A DNA stretch of 64,000 nt from Palaemon carinicauda (taxonomy: Eukaryota; Arthropoda; Malacostraca; Decapoda; Palaemonidae): NCBI RefSeq assembly GCF_036898095.1, contig NC_090726.1, positions 44,588,481 to 44,652,480 of the forward strand. The letters run 5' to 3'. Position 1 is the stretch's first letter. Each line of letters starts with the position of its first letter. The notes below the pieces were generated by a model that did no database searches, was not told the origin of the DNA, and worked only from the letters and a program-made list of their open reading frames with translations. Positions 23,001-35,000 of the stretch are shown here, in pieces. Both the position numbers and the translations under genes were made by a program.

Positions 23001-26000
23001 GAAGAAGTTTCGAGGAAGAAACGTTGGACCAAGGTTTCACGACCTCTCAAGCGTAAGGTCCCTTCCGAGCGAGTCCAACGGCCCAGGTGTAGCCACTGGG
23101 TCAGTTCGGACTCGCCGCAGTCTTCCGATGACTGCACACCTCCCAAGAGAGGTAGAGTGGTTCCGCAGCAGGCAACTACTCCGTCTGTTGCCGCACCAAC
23201 CACGGTAGATCCTAAGTGGTCCATGCTGCAGACTATGCAGTCTCAGCTTGCTTCCTTTATGCAGGAGTATCATGCTGAGAAGGTTGACAATGCACCAGTT
23301 AACCTACAACCTGCCACGGTTGTGCGCTCAGCAGATACTGCGGCTGCCTGCTCCCACACTCCACCTGTGAGAGCTCCACCACCGCTACGCAGTCCACCCT
23401 GCCAGCCGCATGTTCATGCTGCACCCTCCGTTGGCATGCGTGAGCTACCGCATCAGCAGTGGGAAGGTGCTGTCGAGCTGCCGTGTTTTGACACAATGCG
23501 GCATGCTCCGCAACCCATGCGGCATGCTCCGCAACCCACGGCAGTCCCTCCCACGCACCAGCACTCTGCTTTTGTTGTTGCCAGCTCGCAGACTGACCAG
23601 CAGCGGCATGATGTTGGATCCGCAGCAGCTACGCATGCACCCGTGCTGCCGGATTCAGCCGTTCAGCTTTCTGCTCCACCTTTGCCACTTCCTACTCAGC
23701 TTTCGGATGATGGAGTATCCGATGACGAGGCTGCGCATTTGGACGATCCGCACTCTGACTTAGAAGAGCCCAAGTCTACGCCTCCCTCCTTAGACTTTCG
23801 GAAAGTCCTTGCCTTGTTCAGGGACTTGTATCCGGAACAGTTTGTGTCTGCAACCCCTCGCTCTCCTCCCTCCGAGTTTGCTCTGGGCATGCAGTCAGCA
23901 GCTCCTGCCTTCACCAAACTTGTTCTCGCACGCTCATCCAAGAGAGCTTTGAGGGTTATGGGAGAGTGGTTGCAGTCCAAGAAGCAACTGGGAAAGACTG
24001 CTTTCATCTTTCCGCCTACCAAGCTTGCTTCCAAATCTAGCGTCTGGTATGCCACGGGAGAGGAACCCGGCTTGGGAGTTCCTGCCTCTGCCCAGGGCGA
24101 CTTCTCAAGTCTGGTTGACTCTCCCCGCAGGCTGGCTATGAGACGATCTAAGATTTGCTGGTCCTTTTCTGACATGGATCATCTGTTGAAGGGAGTCTTT
24201 CGTGCTTTTGAGATCTTCAACTTCCTCGATTGGTGTTTGGGAGCGTTAAGCAGAAAGACTTCCCCTTCGGATAAGGACTCTGCCATTCTTATCATGTCTA
24301 GCATGGACAAAGCCATTCGGGATGGGTCTGGTGAGCTTGCGGCTTCGTACGTGTCGGGAGTGCTTAAGAAGAGAGAACATCTTTGCTCCTTCTTGTCGGC
24401 TGGGATCACTCCTTGCCAGAAGTCGGAGTTGTTGTTTGCTCCGCTCTCCAAGTGCCTCTTTCCGGAAGAACTGATCAAGGGGATGGCTGCCTCGTTGATC
24501 CAGAAGGATACCCATGACCTGGTGGCGTCCTCCGCACGTAAGGCTAAAGCTTTACCTTCCGTGCCTAGACCTAGGATGGACACACCAGCGTCTAGGTTCA
24601 TCCCGCCCTTTCGTGGCAGAACCTCCAGCAGAGGAGGTACCCGTGCCGACAGTCACCGTGGCAAATCGAAGAAGGGTTCCAAGTCCTCAAAAGGCAGAAT
24701 CTGACTGCCTACCTCTCCAGACAGCAGTGGGAGCCAGGCTCAAGAACTTCTGGCAAGCTTGGGAGAGCAGAGGTGCAGACGCTCAGTCTGTGAAGTTGCT
24801 AAGGGAGGGCTACAGGATTCCGTTCTGCCGCAGTCCCCCTCTAGCAACGTCTCCCATCAACCTCTCTCCCAACTACAAGGAGAAGGACAAGAGGCTAGCG
24901 TTGCAACAAGAGGTGTCGCTCTTGCTACAAAAGGGAGCGGTAGTCATAGTCCGGGACCATCAATCCCCGGGCTTCTACAACCGTCTCTTCCTGGTAGCCA
25001 AGAAGACAGGAGGTTGGAGACCGGTGCTGGACGTCAGTGCTCTCAATGCTTTTGTCACCAAGCAGACGTTCACAATGGAGACGACGAAGTCGGTCCTAGC
25101 AGCGGTCAGGAAGGAAGACTGGATGGTCTCGTTAGACCTGAAAGACGCGTACTTTCATGTCCCCGTCCATCCAGACTCCCAACCTTTCCTAAGGTTCGTC
25201 TTTGGAAAGGTCGTGTACCAATTCCAAGCCCTGTGCTTTGGCCTAAGCACGGCACCTCTTGTGTTTACCAAACTGATGAGGAATATTGCCAAATTCCTTC
25301 ACTTGGCAGACATCAGAGCCTCCCTCTATTTGGACGACTGGCTTTTAAGAGCTCCGTCAAGTCGTCGCTGTCTGGAGAATCTCAGATGGACTATGGATCT
25401 GACCAAGGAATTGGGTCTCCTGGTCAATATAGAGAAGTCCCAACTCGTCCCATCCCAAACCATTGTCTACCTAGGTATGGAGATTCAGAGTCGAGCTTTT
25501 CGGGCTTTTCCGTCGGCCCCAAGGATCAGTCAAGCCCTAGAATGCATCCAGAGCATGCTGAGAAGGAACCGATGTTCAGTCAGGCAGTGGATGAGCCTAA
25601 CAGGGACACTTTCATCGCTGGCCCAGTTCATCGAGTTAGGGAGACTCCACCTCCGCCCCCTTCAGTATCATCTAGCTGCTCACTGGAGAAAGGACATGAC
25701 GCTAGAAGCGGTCTCAGTGCCTATTTCCGAAGAGATGAGGTCTACACTGACGTGGTGGAAGAACAGCATTCTTCTCAAGGAAGGTCTACCATTGGCTGTT
25801 CAGACCCCCGACCACCGTCTCTTCTCGGACGCATCGGACACGGGCTGGGGTGCGACACTGGACGGACAGGAATGCTCGGGCACGTGGAATCAGGAGCAAA
25901 GAACACTTCACATCAACTGCAAGGAGCTTTTGACAGTTCATCTGGCCTTGATAAACTTCAAGTCCCTCCATCTAAGCAAGGTGGTGGAGGTAAACTCCGA

Positions 26001-29000
26001 CAACACCACAGCCTTGGCGTACATCTCCAAGCAAGGAGGGACTCATTCGAGGAAGTTGTTCGAGATCGCAAGGGACCTCCTCATTTGGTCAAAAGATCGA
26101 AAGATTTCGCTGGTAACGAGGTTCATTCAAGGCGATATGAATGTCATGGCAGATCGCCTCAGCCGGAAGGGTCAGGTCATCCCCACAGAGTGGACCCTTC
26201 ACAAGAATGTTTGCAGCAGACTATGGGCCCTGTGGGGTCAGCCCACCATAGATCTATTCGCTACCTCGATGACCAAGAGGCTCCCGATGTATTGTTCTCC
26301 GATTCCAGACCCAGCAGCAGTTCACGTGGATGCCTTTCTTCTGGATTGGTCCCATCTAGACCTGTATGCGTTCCCTCCGTTCAAGATCGTCAACAGGGTA
26401 CTACAGAAGTTCGCCTCTCACGAAGGGACACGGTTGACGTTGGTTGCTCCCCTCTGGCCCGCGAGAGAATGGTTCACCGAGGTACTGCAATGGCTAGTGG
26501 ACGTTCCCAGGACTCTTCCTCTAAGAGTGGACCTTCTGCGTCAGCCGCACGTAAAGAAGGTACACCCAAGCCTCCACGCTCTTCGTCTGACTGCCTTCAG
26601 ACTATCGAAAGACTCTCAAGAGCTAGAGGCTTTTCGAAGGAGGCAGCCAGAGCGATTGCCAGAGCAAGGAGGACATCCACTCTCAGGGTCTATCAGTCAA
26701 AATGGGAAGTCTTCCGAAGCTGGTGCAAGGCGAATGCAGTTTCCTCAACCAGTACCTCTGTAACGCAGATAGCTGACTTCCTTTTACATCTAAGGAATGT
26801 AAGATCCCTATCAGCTCCTACGATCAAAGGTTACAGAAGCATGTTGGCAGCGGTCTTCCGCCACAGGGGCTTAGATCTTTCCACCAACAAAGATCTACAG
26901 GACCTCCTTAAGTCTTTTGAGACCTCAAAGGAGCGTCGGTTGACAACACCAGGCTGGAACCTAGACGTGGTTTTAAGGTTCCTGATGTCAGCAAGATTCG
27001 AACCGCTTCAATCAGCCTCTTTTAAGGATCTCACATTAAAGACACTTTTCCTCGTTTGCTTAGCAACAGCTAAAAGAGTCAGTGAGATTCACGCCTTCAG
27101 CAGGAACATAGGTTTTACATCTGAAACGGCTACATGTTCCTTGCAGCTTGGTTTTTTAGCTAAAAACGAGCTTCCTTCTCATCCTTGGCCCAAGTTGTTC
27201 GAGATCCCAAGCCTGTCCAACTTGGTGGGGAACGAACTAGAGAGAGTACTTTGCCCAGTAAGAGCTCTTAAGTACTATTTAAGACGCACAAAGCCATTAC
27301 GAGGACAATCAGAAGCTTTATGGTGTTCTATCAAGAAACCTGCTTTACCGATGTCTAAGAACGCAGTTTCTTATTACATCAGGCTTTTGATTAGAGAGGC
27401 CCACTCTCATCTGAAGGAAGAAGACCTTGCTTTGCTGAAGGTAAGGACACATGAAGTTAGGGCTGTCGCTACTTCAGTGGCCTTCAAACAGAACCGTTCT
27501 CTGCAGAGTGTTATGGATGCAACCTATTGGAGAAGCAAGTCAGTGTTCGCATCATTTTACCTCAAAGATGTCCAGTCTCTTTACGAGAACTGCTACACCC
27601 TGGGACCATTCGTAGCAGCAAGTGCAGTAGTAGGTGAGGGCTCAACCACTACATTCCCATAATCCCATAACCTTTTTTAATCTTTCTCTTGAAATGCTTT
27701 TTATTGTTGTTTTTTTGGGTTGTATGGAAGGCTAAGTGGCCTTCCGCATCCTGGTTGATTTGGCGGGTGGTCAAATTCTTTCTTGAGAAGCGCCTAGATT
27801 AGAGGTTGTGATGAGGTCCTTTAGTATGGGTTGCAGCCCTTCATACTTCAGCACCTAGGAGTCGCTCAGCATCCTAAGAGGATCGCTAGGCTCAGTAAGG
27901 AAGACGTACTTAAAAAGGCAGAGTAATGGTTCAAGTCGACTTCCTTACCAGGTACTTATTTATTTTATGTTTGTTATTTTGAATAACTGCTAAAATGAAA
28001 TACGGGATACTTAGCTTCTTATGTTAACATGTATGCTGGTCTCCACCCACCCCCCTGGGTGTGAATCAGCTACATGATCATCGGGTAAGATTAATATTGA
28101 AAAATGTTATTTTCCTTAGTAAAATAAATTTTTGAATATACTTACCCGATGATCATGAATTTAAGGACCCTCCCTTCCTCCCCATAGAGAACCAGTGGAC
28201 CGAGGAGAAAATTGAGTTCTTGTTGACAAGAAGTACCTGAGTACCTGCTCGACAGATGGCGCTGTTGTGTACACCCCCACCTGTATAGCGATCGCTGGCG
28301 TATCCCGACCTTAGATTTCTGTCGGGCAACAGAGTTGACAGCTACATGATCATCGGGTAAGTATATTCAAAAATTTATTTTACTAAGGAAAATAACATTT
28401 TGTCTGAATCTTCATTTTGAGTTTGTCTGATCATTAAATTAATCAATAGATTTTTCTATTCAGTAAGATCTGATAAACCATTCCAGCCAATGTTATGAGG
28501 GAGAAGAATGTTAATTCAGTATCTGGTTAAACCATTTAGGTAATCGGTTGGTGAATTTCCTTAATATAGGTGGACTATTCAGAACTCTTCCCCCTTATAT
28601 AAAATACAATATACTGTAATTGCTTGCTTGCTTCTCTTATTTCCTTGTTTCCTTTCCTCACTGGGCTATTTTCCCTGTTGGAGGCTCTGGGCTCATAGCA
28701 TCCTGTTTTTCCAACTAGAGTTGTAGCTTAGCAAGTAATGATAATAATAAGAATTGAGTTTGCCTTAGGATTTAATATTTAGATATGTGATTCATGACTG
28801 TGGATTGCTTTTAATAATTTGATACTTCTAGGTGAATTTATTATAAACACTCCTTCTACACTGGCACAAAAATATTGGATCACCAATGGAGCCGTCCACG
28901 CCAAGCACGTTGTAGTATTTGCACAGCTGACTGTAGAAGGTGTAAATCATGGCATTCACGGAATTCTTGTTCGCATCCGTGATGATAATTTGAATGTAAG

Positions 29001-32000
29001 TTTTGTTACATTTGTAGTCTAACTTTTGAAATATGTCTTAAACTGAGCAGTTATTACGTGATTAATAGAGATTACCTTCATATGGGAATGTTTTGTAGAA
29101 TATCGCAGTGCTGAAAAGCATTGTTCCTCCGTACATACCAGAAAGTACTCTTGTTTTTTAACTCGAATATGTGCTTATTGATATAAAATTAATTGTGGGA
29201 AAATTTCTCTTTTTGAGTTCCATACCAATGAAATGTCAGAACATTAAGGTTTCTAGTAGGAATTTTGCTTTTAGCATTAAATTTTTATAAATTCTATGAA
29301 GGAATTATTAGGTATTTTTTTTTTACTATTTAGATAATGCCTAATGTTCGTGTTGAAGACATGGGTTACAAAATGGGACTAAATGGTGTTGACAATGCCA
29401 AACTAGTGTTCGACAATGTCCGTGTTCCTCGTGAAAATCTTCTAAATAGGTTCAGTGATGTCACGGAAGAGGGAAAGTTTGTTTCACAAATTAAAAGGTA
29501 AGCTTAGAATTTTTTATTGTAAACTATCATGTACACAAAGCTCCAGTCTTTGAATCTATGAATGTTCATTGTAAATGATAGAAAACCTGTTTTTTTTAAT
29601 TGATAAATTTGCAAAGATATTTTTTCACAGCATGTCACAATAAAAATCAAGGAACGTTATCCTTGAAGAGATACTTTTCTTGTTTTTTTTTAATTGATAA
29701 ATTTGCAAAGATATTTTTTCACAGCATGTCACAATAAAAATCAAGGAATGTTATTCTTGAAGACATACTTTAAAACATTGAAATTTTAATATTTAAGATT
29801 AAATAATTGTATGGCCTTTGTCTTTGATGTTAGCCAAAGATTTCAAGACTTTTATGACTATTATAACTATTATAACTATTTTCAGTTCTCGAGCTAGATT
29901 CCTCACAGTAGCCGATCAGTTGTTGTCAGGTCGTATCTGCATCGCTAGTATGTCCATGGGCGGTGCCAAAGCTTCTCTTGCTGTCGCTCTTCGATACTCT
30001 GCATCGCGACTTACTGTGGGTAAGTTAACTATTGTACAATGTAAATACATTCTTTATTTTTATTTTTGATGTTCCATTTAGAAAAAGATTGATACTTCTT
30101 TTCAAAGAATGGGACCTGAAATTTTCAAAAACTTTGGAGTCTTTAGAAACATTTGAATTTGACTCTAGAAATGTAGTTCGTTTTATTGGTCACGCAGTAC
30201 ATTAGAGCACTAGTTAGGATATTTGTATTGATGATAAAATCTTTGAAAATAAATTTGAATGTTTTAAACTCTGAAATAACCTGCATCATTTGAATTTTGT
30301 TGTCTAGGTACTTAAAAAATCCAAAAATTTATAGTTATACAAATACAATACTCTACCTTTTTATACAGTATACATTGATTCAAGTTATCCCTCAAAGCCA
30401 AATGTTTCCAGCATGATAATTATGCAACCTTAATTTTATGTTGCTCAAAGTAGCCTACTCCTAAGAGTAGGTATCATGTGTATGACACAAATATGAGTGT
30501 GAGTAAAAATGTTACTCCAGTAACCTTTTTAACGCTATGCTAGCTTGCTTAGTACTGTAATGTACATATACTGTATGCTGGTTTTGGTTTGAAGCTGAAT
30601 ATGGAAATAGTAGTAAATCTTATGATAAAAGATCCTGTTATTTTTTTTTATAGACAAAGGCTATCTTTACAAATGTTTGTAAACAGTAGCCAACACAACA
30701 TCCCCAATCATTATTGTACAGTCATATAAGTAATGTATGGAGATAAAGGTCACAACTATAAGAGTAGAATAAATTTCAAAAGGATAAGGATGCCATGATT
30801 TGAGGCTCTTGTTGGAAATAACTTTGTCTCATTCCTGAAGAATGTGGGAGTATTGTTCCTTAGGAGAATTTTGAGAAATTGCTGGATCATATTGAGAGAA
30901 ACCCAGGATAGTAGAGAACTCCCCAGCCTACTGCAAAAAGAGAATGAAAGTAATGAAGAGGAATACCTGAAAATATTGACATTGGTTTCTTTGATGAAGT
31001 AATATAGTTCCTGAAAACTTTTAGTAACTGAGTTTTTAGGAGTAGAATCAACTTACTGCATCAAATCAATTATTATGTAGGTAAGTTAGTAAAATTGTGG
31101 CGCAGAACATCTAACACCCAAAATACGACAGCTTCTTTTAGGCCTTGGAAGCCATCTCCAAAATCGCCTTTTACAAACTCAGCCCAGATTCTTTACTGGT
31201 CCTCATTCAGTTATCTAAAGCACCTCACTTTTAAATTTACAGCTACAGTGTCTGGTTAGGTTAAGGAGAGAATATCCCAGCTAATTGAGATTTTACTGTA
31301 TCAGTATTTTTTTGCAGTTGCATTGTAGTTATGTACAGTATTCTAATGAAGGACTCTACAATTGTATTTCATGCTTCGTGATTATATTTACAGGCCCCAA
31401 AGGAAAATCCGACATGTCAATCCTTCAGTACCAGTTGCAACAGCGAGCACTTATGCCTCTCTTGGCTAGAACCTATGCCATGAACTTTGGTTTAGACTAT
31501 GTAAAGGTTAGTGTGAATATTTTAGTTTAGGAAATTAAATAATGCAATAGCTAGTTAGAATTGTATATCCAAATGATTAAAAACATTTTATGCTGATCCT
31601 TTAGACTATGTAAAGGTTAGTATAAATAAGATACTTTTAGTTTAGGAAATGATGTACTGCAATTGCCAGTTAGAATTGTATATTCTGTCTCATCAAGTGA
31701 TGAAAGACCTTTTATGTTCATCCTTATATTCTTTTTTCATCTAGCGACGATGGGCATTCCAAAAACCAGACGGATCGGAACACCCAGAGGTAGTAACAAT
31801 GTGTTGCGTAATCAAACCTCTTGCATCGTGGAACTTAGAAGAAGTGGTATCTGTTTGCAGAGAACGATGTGGAGGTCAAGGATACCTCTCTTGTAACAGG
31901 TACGTGATATTTGTTTAACTTTCGTACGACGAATTCAACATAACAGGAACCAATGAGATTATGGTGTGACGGTTTGCCATTTATGGTACACTGAAAGCAG

Positions 32001-35000
32001 TATCATAGGCCCTTTGCTGAGAATTGAGTATTTAATAGAATGGTCTCCTTAATGTACAATTGTACCTTATGGTTAAATAGTTATCTAGTTCCAAAACTTG
32101 TTACTTACAATAGTGTACGAAAAACAACGTAATTTAACCCTTAAAAAGCCGCTGAGACATACTGTACAATAAACCATAATAAGCAACCCCAGGTCACTAA
32201 TACAATTGCTCAGCTTTCTGACCTCCTTTCTAATGAATTTATACATTTTGATTATAATGAATGTAAAAATTCCATTTATTTGTGCTATTATTTTTTTGAC
32301 AAAGAGCAACAAAGTTGGAGATGAACCCACATGAAAAGACAACATGAAGTATAACATGTGATATGGAGTTTATATTGTTTGTGAGATCTTTTTAGTTTTG
32401 ATAGTAAATGGGTACAAGATATCCTCTACCGTACTCAGTTTTCATTATGAAATCTTAATATTTTTGAAATTGAATGCAACCTCAGGCAACTGTATTTTCA
32501 GGAAAAAATCGGAATTGTCTTATGTAGTGGCTTGTTGTTACTCTTTCATGGTCATCTTTTGATAGTCATTACATATTCATAATGTTAACCCTTTTACCCC
32601 CAGGCTATTTGGAAATTTCCAACCCTTAACCCCCAGGGGGTTATTTTTTTCCCAGCACATTTTGCAGTATATTTTTTTTAAATTACTCTAACAGCCTTAA
32701 TTTTTGTCATAGAGGGGTCAGGTTGGTCTCATTCTATTGGAAAATGCCTGAATTTTCTCAAAAAATTATCAAAAATATGAAAAAAAAATTTTTATAGCAT
32801 TTTTTTGCAAGGACGTACCGGTACGTCCATGGGGGTAAAGGGATGAGTTTTGTGAAACGTACCAGTACGCCCTTTGGGGGTAAAAGAGTTAAGTTTAATA
32901 TAACTTGTTTTTTTTCAATATTTAACTTAGCCGGTGATTATATAGCTGCAACTCTGTTGCCCGACAGACAACTCTACGGTAAAAACTCGCCAGCGATCGC
33001 TACACAGGTTGCGGGTGTGCCCAACAGCGCCATCTGTCGTCCAGATACCCAGTACTCAATGTAAACAAAGACTCAATTTTCTCTCTGTCGAGCTATCGAC
33101 AAGACGTACTTACTCGCTGTTGCTAAACTGGAGTTTTTTCACAACTAATTGGTGAAGTACTTTATTCTAGTTTTGAGCTTTCGCTATGCATGTGTTTTAT
33201 CTTCATCTTAAATCTTGAACTCGTTTTGGATAGATTTAATTATGGTGACAAAGAGAGTATGGACTTTCTTTCACTTTTAAATGGCCGACCCTTCCCTTAG
33301 ACGGAAGTGTGTTTAGGCTTTTAGTAATTATCTTATCACGTTATAGATTTTCCTCTATATATTTTAAATCTCTCCGCCTTTATTAGGCCTCTTCGATTAA
33401 CTTTCCATTTATTATAAACATATAAAAATAATTTTAATGTTTTGTTTATATAGACCTTTCCTGAGAGTAGGCGGTCCTAACTTGGAAACCGAAGTTAATC
33501 AACGTTGAGCCCTTTATATCGTAATTAGCTTTTAAAGAGCTAAGGATTTAAAACTTTTTAAATGTAAGATTTTATGAAAGAATTTCTTTGATAGTCTTCG
33601 TACTGTTTTCAAACATGAACTAACGTTTAGTTTATTTATGCTACGCAGTTGTTGACGTTCAGGACGTTCAACATGCGCTCTATCGTTACGATAGAGAGAG
33701 AGTGTATCACGGTTTCACTTTGCAGTAAGAGTAAATCGATTCTGACGTTTTGTTCATTCTTTCTTAGCTTAAATGTTTTAAATTCTATTTTAAAGGAACT
33801 TTTTATTTGAAAAACCTTTCAGTTTTTTCCTTTAGTCAAATAACATGTTTTTTTGACGAAATATAATTGGGCTCTTCTCTTAGGTGCGAAATCAAGAGAG
33901 AAAGAGAGAGAGAGATAGAGACGGAGGGAGAGAGAGGAGAGAAAACGTTCCGTTCAAGCGGGTAACGTTGTTCTCGAGTTACTCTCGTCCCTAGTCGCTG
34001 TACGGGGAGGAAGGATAAAACGTTTTTAGTTTTTTATTCTCGTCCCCAGGCTATGTGCGGTGAGAGATTGAAAACGTAGTTATATGAACTAGTGTTTAGT
34101 CTCTTTCCCAGCCACTGATTTTTTTATCTTAAAATATGTTTTCTGTTTTTTGCTGGTATTAATGAGCTTGCATTATACGACTGATTTCGCAATTACTACC
34201 TTTTAATGAAGGGTAGAATTGCGTGTTTCAGGTAGAAATCAGTAAAAGTTTCGATTTCAGTGAAATAAGTGCAAAACAGAAAATCGAAGTGATAAAGTGA
34301 TATGCGCAAAGTGTTACAGTGTTGCGTCCGAGGGTTCGTCTGTTCGTGCCTGTCGTTCACCTAGTCCGGGACCTCTTGCATGCTCCCAAGCCCAGGGGAG
34401 AAGTAATGTCAAACGACTTATGGGTTCGAGAGGCCTTGATCAACAAACAGACGTTTTCCCTCTATGGTATCGGGTGTATCTTACCAAGATCTCCCCTACC
34501 ATAAGACGAGAGAGACGTTGTTTCTCCTTGTCATCCGAAGGCTTTTCGCATAAGAAACCTGTCACAAGGTTTCGAAGCCCTTAAGCGAAAGTCAGTCCTT
34601 TCAGGACAGGTCCAGCGTCCTGGTTACAACCATTAGGACAGCTCTGACCCTATGCAGTCATCGGATAACTGCTTGCCGCCCAACAAAAGCGTAACACAGA
34701 CTCCGAGAGTCTTTTTTTTGTTGGCAAAGTGTTGCGGTCACAGACGTTACCCTCGTCTCTTACCACAACCATTTCCGTTGATCCTTAATGGGTTTTATGG
34801 CAAGACATGCAGTATATGCTTGCCTCCCTTATGGAAGACTATTCTGCCGATTAGTCCGTTGAGTCTAGACGTTTATCTCATCGATATCCTGGCTTTCAGC
34901 CAACCTAACGTTCCTTTGTGCTTACTGTTGACGTTGGCGTAGCTTAGTCACGTCAGTCAGGTTGTTTAGAACCACACTCGATGCGGTCTCGTGTGGTTTT

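Larger units (their letters stand above)
21913..28401 (+). mobile_element. DIRS-like tyrosine-recombinase retrotransposon, copy 1, apparently intact
   Basis: It has inverted terminal repeats, an internal complementary region that is the complement of both termini, and three overlapping frames: gag-like, RT-RNase H and tyrosine recombinase. This is the DIRS architecture; such elements replicate through a circular intermediate and integrate by a tyrosine recombinase without target duplication. It sits in intron 4 of the oxidase gene in the sense orientation. No stop or frameshift interrupts the three frames, so it may be young and possibly active. Confidence 0.95.

Noticed and set aside
29818..30069. 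Independent 83-codon gene
   Set aside because: It is exon 7 of the oxidase extended into both introns; splice sites and phase fit the spliced gene.
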